Assembly (NCBI RefSeq): GCF_024205745.1
Contig: NZ_CP073117.1
Span: 1,054,001-1,118,000, forward strand
DNA from: Neisseria subflava
GTDB taxonomy: Bacteria > Pseudomonadota > Gammaproteobacteria > Burkholderiales > Neisseriaceae
Reading direction: 5' to 3'
Length of the DNA stretch: 64,000 nt
The position numbers were made by a program, and so were the translations under genes. Every line of letters starts with the position of its first letter. The first letter of the stretch is position 1. Of the stretch, positions 20,483-26,511 are shown piece by piece. The notes beneath the pieces were generated by a model. That model did not search any database and was not told the origin of the DNA. It was given only the letters and a program-made list of their open reading frames with translations.

Positions 20483-22069
20483 TTATACATTATACCCGTG
20501 CAGAAAACGTGCTGCTTCATTGTTCCATTTGACCAAATGATCGCCTTTGGCCGTCAGGTTTTCAGCACCGCGCTCGCCCAAGATAATCTCGGAAGACTGG
20601 CGTTTGCCTGTTTTCAACGCAATTTTGGTCGGCAGGTTGTCACGTAGGCGGCCGCTGAGTGTTTTCGCATCGGGGCGTTGCGTTGCCAATAACAGATACA
20701 TTCCTGCGGAGCGCGCTTTTTGTGCCAGCCGTACCAAATGCCCTTCTGCGTCACTGCTGACATCGATAAGGTCGGCCAGTTCGTCAATCACGATAACAAC
20801 ATATTTTGGACGGGCGTGCTGTGGGACTTCTGCAATATCCTTTGCAGCGTATTCGTCCATCAGGCGGTATCGTTTATCCATCTCGTCAGCAAAAGACGAC
20901 AATATTTCAGCAGCTTCTTCCGCATCGCTGACTATGCGCCCCTGCCATAAATTCGGACGGTCTTTGAAGGCGGCGAAATCCGCAGAAACTTTGCAATAAC
21001 ACACGACGATTTCCGTTTCATTCTGAGGAGCGAGTTCGAACAGGGAAGCCAGCATTGAGCGCACCAGTACCGATTTCCCAGCCCCCGTTTCCCCGCCTAC
21101 CATCACATGCGGCGCGGTGGCAAAATCTTGAAACACGGGTTCGCCGCGTTCGTCCAAACCGATACACACTGGCAATCTGAATTGCTGTGCCGATGCGCGG
21201 TATTGCTGTAAGGCCGTCTGAAACTCACTTTGCCCGTATTGCCGCCAAGTGTCTTGCGGGCGCAGGATATTGATGTGCCATGTATTGGCTTCGCCGCGTA
21301 TGCGTCCGCAGCGCATTTCGTCATCGCCGATGCCTAATTCGGAGCAAATCTGGCTGTGGTATTTTTCCAAATCCACATAGCAGTCGAACTGTACGCGCAA
21401 GCAGTCGTAGCGCACGCCGACGTATTCTAGTTGTATCGTGCCGCCCTTGCCGACTGTTTTGTCCAGTGCGGTTTTAAGTTTGATGCGGGCTGCATCGAGT
21501 GTTCCGACATTTTCTGCGGGAAATTCGCTTGAACTAGAAATCTCTCCTGCATGTTGCCGTCCGCTACTGTTTTTAACAGCCAATTCAGCCAATTCGTTCA
21601 AAAAGGCCTGCCGTTGTGCCAAATCGTCATCGGGTTTGAATTGTCTGCAACGTTCCCAAAACGCATGCAAACCAAGCGCGCCGGTATGCCACAGGTCGGC
21701 AATTAGTTTGTACAAATCATCTTTTCCCGCCGGTTTCCCTTGCCTGATGTGGAACAGGGTTTCGCTCAACAGGGCAAGCCAAAGCCGCGAATGGTCTTGA
21801 AAGCAGGTTTGGAAAGAAGGGATGTCGATGCCTTTGGTATCGGGGGCGGCAGTCAAATTTTCCGGCTGGCGAGCCCAGCCTTTGGCAAAGCAATAGCCGA
21901 TACAGAGTACCGCCCACTCGTAGTTGTTGTCCAGATGCGGCAACGCACCTGCGTGGGTGAGTTTTTCGCGTATGGCTTTGGCTTCGCTGCTGGAAATAAT
22001 GTGTTTGTCGCTAATCAGGGTATGGAAATAGTCGGAATCCCACTGGCGGTTGTCTGGCAGCAGATACAT
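20483..22069 (-). CDS. predicted DndE-like domain fused to an FtsK/HerA-type translocase
   Basis: 528 residues. The C-terminal half is an FtsK/SpoIIIE motor: Walker A GGETGAGKS (325-333), Walker B VIVIDELADL (about 425-434), and LATQRPDAKTLSGRLRDNLP (461-480), the conserved segment after Walker B. Residues about 28-140 resemble DndE: REKLTHAGALPHLDNN, then AVLCIGYCFAKG, TKGIDIPSFQTCFQDHSRLWLALL and a helical end. DndE is normally a separate ~110-residue protein encoded right after dndD, the place this gene occupies. ATG 22069 follows AAAGGAAC, 15 bp after dndD. It carries one internal DUS (about 21212-21223). The DndE assignment is inference; the motor is clear. Confidence 0.75.
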   Translation of the reverse strand: MYLLPDNRQWDSDYFHTLISDKHIISSSEAKAIREKLTHAGALPHLDNNYEWAVLCIGYCFAKGWARQPENLTAAPDTKGIDIPSFQTCFQDHSRLWLALLSETLFHIRQGKPAGKDDLYKLIADLWHTGALGLHAFWERCRQFKPDDDLAQRQAFLNELAELAVKNSSGRQHAGEISSSSEFPAENVGTLDAARIKLKTALDKTVGKGGTIQLEYVGVRYDCLRVQFDCYVDLEKYHSQICSELGIGDDEMRCGRIRGEANTWHINILRPQDTWRQYGQSEFQTALQQYRASAQQFRLPVCIGLDERGEPVFQDFATAPHVMVGGETGAGKSVLVRSMLASLFELAPQNETEIVVCYCKVSADFAAFKDRPNLWQGRIVSDAEEAAEILSSFADEMDKRYRLMDEYAAKDIAEVPQHARPKYVVIVIDELADLIDVSSDAEGHLVRLAQKARSAGMYLLLATQRPDAKTLSGRLRDNLPTKIALKTGKRQSSEIILGERGAENLTAKGDHLVKWNNEAARFLHGYNV

Positions 22070-22084
22070 GTATTGTTCCTTTAA

Positions 22085-24130
22085 TTATTCGAAATAAACA
22101 TCGGCAGTTACACGTGAACATGCGCCCGCGCTGTCCAGTGATTCGGCTTCCACCAGATAGGTGCGGCCGATATGCGGGTCGAGACGGCGGTACACTTCGG
22201 GGGTGATTTCGGTGTCCTGCGACAACAAAATCACCTGCTGTTCCAGCCCACTCCAATGCTTGAACAAACCTTCTCGGTGGCCCTCATCCAAACGTGCCAA
22301 AGGGGTATCGATGACAAAGGGGGCAGGATAGTGGGTAACTTCCGCCAATGCCGACACCAGCGACATAATCAGAATTTGCATTTGTCCGGCCGACAAATCG
22401 ACCTGCGCTTCCCTGCCGTCGCGGCCGTAAAGCCCCATCCTTCCGTCGGCTTCGATGCTGATTTTGTGGATGCGGTCATCGTGTGCAATGGTGCGGTTGA
22501 TGCGGGTGGCGGTTTCACCGATTTCACCCGCCTTTTGCCGCATTAGAGCATCGGTCAATGCGGCAATAACTTTTTCTACCTGTCCCGCACGGCGCGACTT
22601 CACCATCAGCGGGTTGCTGTCGCTGATTTTGTCTTGCAGTTTGCTGACTTCATCCTTTTTGCGCCGGCATTCTTTTTCTTTTTCCAACACGTTGCTTTTC
22701 AGGCTGCCCGAACGTTCTTTCAGTATATCGGCCTGCTTGTTCGCCTGTTTGAGCTGTTCCACCAGTTCGTCTTTGTTGCTGCCTTTGAGCAGCTCCAATT
22801 CTTCCAAGACTTGTTTTTGTTCGCTCCGCCGCTGTTCGATATCGGCCAGCAGGCTGCCTATCCTTCCTTGTGGCATACCCTGTATGCGGCTGATTTCGTT
22901 TTGGATTTCAGCATGGGCGTTTTTCGAGAGATAGTTGTGCTCGATAGTTTCGGCGCAATTTTCAGGCAACGGGTAAAATAATTCGTTCCAGCATTCGGCT
23001 ACAGCTTCCTTCATCAGCGGGTCTTCCAAAATGGCGCAAGCCGAACGCCCCAATACTTCTTTGACTTTGCCGCTGCCGACAAACGCGCTCCAAAAATCGT
23101 TTACCCGTCCCGCAATCTGCTCCCTGCCGGCTTCATGGTGCAGGCGGTTGGCTTCTCGTTCGAGTTTGATTTTTAGCGCGTTCAGGCCGTCTGAAGGCAG
23201 GAAGGCCAGCGGCATGGCTTTAACCGCCGCCTTGACCTTCGCATTGAAATCGTCCATTTCCTTCTCCAGCCGTTCCCGCTGCATCAGCAAATCCTGCGAA
23301 GTGCGGATGTCGCTGCCGCCGCCGATCTGCTGTTGCAGCCTGCTTCTTTCCGCATCCCAATGCGCCCATTCCTGTTGTACTTTTTCCCATTCTTCACGGA
23401 ATACATCATATTGCACTTGGGCAGAAGTCAATGCGCTTTCGGCTTTGTCCAAATCTTCCTGCATCTTTTTGCCCGCGTTCTCGGAAATGCAGCGTTTGCG
23501 GTAATCGCCAAGGCTGTCTGCAAGCCGCGTCAGCAGGGTTACGCCCAACAGGCCTTTCAGGGCGGTATTGAGCCACATACCCGTGCCGCTGCGTTCTGCA
23601 GCCTGCACGATTTTTTCGCCGTCGAAAAAGAAAAACGGCGCATAATCGAACGGCAGGGCGTAAGTGTTGAGATATTTGTCCAATTCGGCTAAATCGACAG
23701 GCAGGTAGCGGTCGTCAACCAGCACGTCTGCCCGCGTTTCGGTGCTTTCGCGTTCAAATTGCCTTTTCTCATTGAAATGCCATTTCCGGCGGATTTTCAG
23801 GCCGCAAATCTTACCTTGCCGCCGTTGGCGGATTTCAATTTCCAGCTCGATGCGGTATCGGCCGTATTGCGGCGCTGCTTTGTGATGCAGGGCAGCCTGC
23901 AGGAAATTCGGGTAATTGACATCTTTGCTGTTCAAGCCGGCCCGCTGCAAATGGCTGACCGCATCCGCGTCATACAGGCACAGGTAAACCGCTTCCAACA
24001 AAGTGGTTTTGCCGTGCCCGTTCATCGCGCCGATTAAAACAATGTTCTGCCCGTTTTTCGGTTCGGGAAAGGAGAAGGCCGCTTCTTGGTAGGATTTGAA
24101 ATTAAGCAGCCTGATTGAATGTATCCACAT
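22085..24130 (-). CDS. dndD: DndD-like SMC/RecN-type ATPase of DNA phosphorothioation
   Basis: 681 residues from ATG 24130. Walker A GAMNGHGKTT lies at residues 34-43; a long charged coiled coil fills the middle; the C-terminal lobe has the ABC signature LSAGQMQ, Walker B PFVIDTPLARLD and the switch region LLSQDTEI. Length and order match DndD, the ATPase thought to open or nick DNA for sulfur insertion. The start is 2 bp after the stop of the 72-residue gene. A TTG at 24142 would lengthen it by 4 residues. One DUS lies inside (about 23186-23197). Confidence 0.88.
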   Translation of the reverse strand: MWIHSIRLLNFKSYQEAAFSFPEPKNGQNIVLIGAMNGHGKTTLLEAVYLCLYDADAVSHLQRAGLNSKDVNYPNFLQAALHHKAAPQYGRYRIELEIEIRQRRQGKICGLKIRRKWHFNEKRQFERESTETRADVLVDDRYLPVDLAELDKYLNTYALPFDYAPFFFFDGEKIVQAAERSGTGMWLNTALKGLLGVTLLTRLADSLGDYRKRCISENAGKKMQEDLDKAESALTSAQVQYDVFREEWEKVQQEWAHWDAERSRLQQQIGGGSDIRTSQDLLMQRERLEKEMDDFNAKVKAAVKAMPLAFLPSDGLNALKIKLEREANRLHHEAGREQIAGRVNDFWSAFVGSGKVKEVLGRSACAILEDPLMKEAVAECWNELFYPLPENCAETIEHNYLSKNAHAEIQNEISRIQGMPQGRIGSLLADIEQRRSEQKQVLEELELLKGSNKDELVEQLKQANKQADILKERSGSLKSNVLEKEKECRRKKDEVSKLQDKISDSNPLMVKSRRAGQVEKVIAALTDALMRQKAGEIGETATRINRTIAHDDRIHKISIEADGRMGLYGRDGREAQVDLSAGQMQILIMSLVSALAEVTHYPAPFVIDTPLARLDEGHREGLFKHWSGLEQQVILLSQDTEITPEVYRRLDPHIGRTYLVEAESLDSAGACSRVTADVYFE

Positions 24131-24132
24131 AT

Positions 24133-24351
24133 TCAGCCCCAATATTTCCTGTTTTCAAAAACTTCATCGAATACTTCGGTCATGCCGCGTTTGCGGATCC
24201 GTTCCTGTTGCTCGCGCTCCCATGCCGCCAAATCGGCCAGCGCATCGGGCGATACACCATGTTCGGCAGCGATTTTCTCCATCAGGTTTCTGGCATTTTC
24301 ATCACTCCACAGCAGCAAATCAGCCACCTGTTCCCGTGTTTCCGTCTTCAT
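24133..24351 (-). CDS. small protein between dndC and dndD
   Basis: 72 residues, helical and highly charged, beginning MKTETREQVADLLLWSDENA and ending VFENRKYWG. The start overlaps the end of dndC by 32 bp and the stop is 2 bp before dndD, so it is firmly part of the operon. It does not look like DndE. I recall small proteins of about this size annotated as associated with DNA modification systems, but cannot verify membership. A structural adaptor between DndC and DndD is one guess. Confidence 0.75.
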   Translation of the reverse strand: MKTETREQVADLLLWSDENARNLMEKIAAEHGVSPDALADLAAWEREQQERIRKRGMTEVFDEVFENRKYWG

Positions 24352-25465
24352 TTTTATTCCTTGAGTAAGTGTTAATCAGATCTTCCGTCCAAATTCGCTT
24401 GATTAGGTCGATTTCGTCCTGCGAAATCAGTTCTTCGCCGAAAGCAGCCTGCACTTTTAGCAGCTTCGCCAGCATTTCCTGCCGCGCCGCGATGGTGAAC
24501 GGGCCGGGGATGTGTTTGCCGCCTTTGAACGTGAGTTTTCCGTTGCGCCGTTCGGCCTGGCGGTATTCGGGTTTGTTGCGGATGTCCACCAGCCAGTCGC
24601 GGTATTCGATTAACGGTGTGAATTCGGTTTTCCCCGCGTCCACAAAGCCCTGCAGGCTTCTGTCCTTATTGACCACCGTGCACGTCCAGCAGCCGAAGCG
24701 GCTGGAATTGGTGCCGCAACCGGGGGCTTCTTCCTGCGACAGCACAATCGGACATTCGCCGCCGGCGGCTTCGCGGTAGAGCTTGATTAAATCGCTGTGT
24801 GCGCCTCCCCAGGGCGGGTCGTTGGCAGCAAGGAATTCCCACACGTCGTCGGTACTCAAATCGACAATCGGTCGGTACACCAACGCGTTTTTCAAATCAC
24901 TGTGCGGGGTCAGATTGCTGTTTTCCAAGTTTTGGTGGCTTTCGATACTTGCTTTGCGGGTGGCAGATTCGTCTTTGCGCACGCCCAGTACGATGATGGC
25001 TTTGCCGTTTTCGTTTACTTTTTGCAGGATGTAGCCGCTAGTAGGCTGGATTTTCAGGCGGTCGGTGCACCAGCGCATTGAGCGGTTGGGCGTGGGGTAG
25101 CCTTTGCCGATGAGTAGCGTCCAAAAGGTGTCCTGCAATTTCGGCACGGTGATTTCGCCGCTGACGGGCAGCCTGAAAATTTCAGCGGCACGCAGAATTT
25201 CTGCCAAAGATTGGCGCATGTGTTTCACTACCAGCGGGCTTTCCACCAGCGTGTCGTTGGAAATGAAGAACACCTGCCGCGTCCGCAGCATCGGCGGCAG
25301 CGAAAGCAGCATGTCAAACACCAAATGGGCGACAAGGGTGCTGTCCTTGCCGCCTGAAAAGGTAACAATCCAAGGGTAGTGCTGCGTTTCGCTCAAATAT
25401 TCTTCAGTGATGTTTTGGCGTATAGCGTCGAACGGGTTGGCAGGGTGTATGGGTATTACGGTCAT
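24320..25465 (-). CDS. dndC: DndC-like sulfurtransferase (PAPS reductase superfamily)
   Basis: 381 residues. The ATP-pyrophosphatase loop SGGKDST is at 37-43, followed by ISNDTLVESPLVV, RWCTDRLKIQP (Cys133), VLGVRKDESATR, GGECP (Cys238) and PGC...RFGCWTCTVV (Cys250, Cys259, Cys262). These are the DndC signatures and its probable Fe-S ligands. DndC activates the DNA backbone and hands over sulfur delivered by a cysteine desulfurase. It is shorter than many DndC proteins as I recall them (about 500), lacking part of the C-terminal tail. Start ATG 25465 has only a weak ribosome site. First gene of the minus-strand operon. Confidence 0.92.
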   Translation of the reverse strand: MTVIPIHPANPFDAIRQNITEEYLSETQHYPWIVTFSGGKDSTLVAHLVFDMLLSLPPMLRTRQVFFISNDTLVESPLVVKHMRQSLAEILRAAEIFRLPVSGEITVPKLQDTFWTLLIGKGYPTPNRSMRWCTDRLKIQPTSGYILQKVNENGKAIIVLGVRKDESATRKASIESHQNLENSNLTPHSDLKNALVYRPIVDLSTDDVWEFLAANDPPWGGAHSDLIKLYREAAGGECPIVLSQEEAPGCGTNSSRFGCWTCTVVNKDRSLQGFVDAGKTEFTPLIEYRDWLVDIRNKPEYRQAERRNGKLTFKGGKHIPGPFTIAARQEMLAKLLKVQAAFGEELISQDEIDLIKRIWTEDLINTYSRNKNEDGNTGTGG

Positions 25466-25486
25466 TTTTATACATATTTCTTATTT

Positions 25487-25527
25487 GCACCTAAAACAGG
25501 TGCATGCGTGATTGTACCTAAAATCGG
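25487..25527. promoter_or_regulatory. candidate XRE operator between dndC and the XRE gene
   Basis: Two direct repeats, GCACCTAAAACAGG (25487-25500) and GTACCTAAAATCGG (25514-25527), lie 27 bp apart. The first also forms a dyad GCACCT-N5-AGGTGC (25487-25503). The whole divergent intergenic region is only 67 bp, so a bound repressor would affect both directions. Confidence 0.55.
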
Positions 25528-25532
25528 AGCGC

Positions 25533-25784
25533 ATGAGAAATATTCGTTTGTCGGTACACTCTGCCGAACACACCTATTTGCGACAACTCCTTATCCGCAG
25601 AAGATTGGATTTGGGGTTGTCGCAGCGTGCATTGGCGGAACGGATGAATGTGGTGCATTCGTTCGTAGGAAAAGTAGAAACAGGTGACAGGCGGCTGGAT
25701 ATCTTTGAGTTTATTGATTATTGCCGCGCATTGAATTGGCAACCGGAGGAGGTATTGCAAAGTTTGCAGGAGGAAGCGGTATGA
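25533..25784 (+). CDS. XRE-family helix-turn-helix regulator
   Basis: 83 residues from ATG 25533 (GGAG just upstream; a TTG at 25512 is less likely). Residues about 15-68 form an XRE/Cro-type domain: LIRRRLDLGLSQRALAERMN, then VVHSFVGKVETGDRRLDIFEF. It is divergent from dndC and overlaps the next gene by 4 bp (ATGA), so both are made together. Classic Dnd loci use DndB as repressor; none is present here, so this protein is the likely local regulator. Confidence 0.85.
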   Translation: MRNIRLSVHSAEHTYLRQLLIRRRLDLGLSQRALAERMNVVHSFVGKVETGDRRLDIFEFIDYCRALNWQPEEVLQSLQEEAV

Positions 25785-26257
25785 AAGATTTGGCAGCATT
25801 ATTAAAATATGCGGAACAATTCCGCAGCCTGCATACAAGTTTTACACAAGCAAACAACCGTGCCCCGCATAAATTCATCCTTCTATACAGTTTATGCCTG
25901 CTGTATGAATCAGGCAGCCTGCACACAGAAAAAATTGATTTTTCGGATACGCTTTTGGAAGAATGGCAGGCAATATTCAGACAGCAATGGCAGCGGTGGG
26001 TGGCAAACGCATACCACCAAGAAAATTTCGGCATGCCGCTCTACCACATGAGGACCGAGCCGTTTTGGTATTTTTGTGTCAAACCTGGTATGGAAGATGC
26101 ATTCGAACAAAAAAAACGCATGAAGGCTTTATCCAGCCTGCGTCAAACTGTTTCGGGCGTAGAAATCGATGCACTACTCGCACGGCTGCTTCGGCAGGCC
26201 GAAACGCGGGTGGTGCTGCAGGATGTGATGTTGGCACAATTGTTTGAAATCTTATGA
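25781..26257 (+). CDS. stand-alone sulfur-binding-domain-like protein (putative phosphorothioate DNA reader)
   Basis: 158 residues from ATG 25781, preceded by GGAGG. The pattern NRAPHKFILLYSLCLLYESG (26-45), an acidic helical middle, then MPLYHMRTEPFWYF (85-98) resembles the module found N-terminal to HNH in McrA-type and related endonucleases (APHKPLLLL ... PFW), which includes the sulfur-binding domain that recognises phosphorothioate DNA. No HNH, GIY or PD-(D/E)XK motif follows; residues 105-158 are helical. Family membership is by pattern recall only. Linkage to dndC/dndD makes a reader role plausible. Confidence 0.6.
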   Translation: MKDLAALLKYAEQFRSLHTSFTQANNRAPHKFILLYSLCLLYESGSLHTEKIDFSDTLLEEWQAIFRQQWQRWVANAYHQENFGMPLYHMRTEPFWYFCVKPGMEDAFEQKKRMKALSSLRQTVSGVEIDALLARLLRQAETRVVLQDVMLAQLFEIL

Positions 26258-26318
26258 GTAGGGAAACGAGTGAAATTTAAAGTGCAGGCTGCTTTTCATC
26301 ACCCCAAAAGCAGCAGCC

Positions 26319-26415
26319 GTAGGTCGGATTCTCGAATCCGACATTTTCCAACAGCGTTTTTTTCGGAAACGATTGACGCGTCAATGTTTTTGTTGGATAC
26401 GAGTATTCAACCTAC
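26319..26415. repeat. neisserial GTAGGTCGGAT inverted-repeat element, copy 2
   Basis: 97 bp bounded by GTAGGTCGGATTC and GTATTCAACCTAC. Inside is the perfect palindrome ATTGACGCGTCAAT (26372-26385). Begins 61 bp after the SBD-like gene. Same outer arms as the element at 15633-15706. Confidence 0.65.
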
Positions 26416-26429
26416 ATTTCTACTTCTGG

Positions 26430-26449
26430 ATTCCCGCCTGCGAGGGAAT
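26430..26449. repeat. dRS3-type 20-bp repeat
   Basis: ATTCCC-N8-GGGAAT, the neisserial dRS3 consensus, which can serve as an integration site for filamentous phages. A single copy, downstream of the GTAGGTCGGAT element. Confidence 0.75.
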
Positions 26450-26511
26450 GACGGCGGAGGTTTCGGCAAAATTGCTCCTCCCGTTTTCAGATGGCCTCTG
26501 CCATCTCCCTT

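Noticed and set aside
20483-22069. Chromosome-dimer translocase FtsK or conjugative TraB-type protein
   Set aside because: No membrane helices or gamma domain, and the operon context with dndC/dndD argues against either.
26372-26385. Palindrome ATTGACGCGTCAAT as an operator for the XRE regulator
   Set aside because: It lies inside the neisserial repeat element, downstream of the genes, and has no similarity to the repeats in the divergent promoter.
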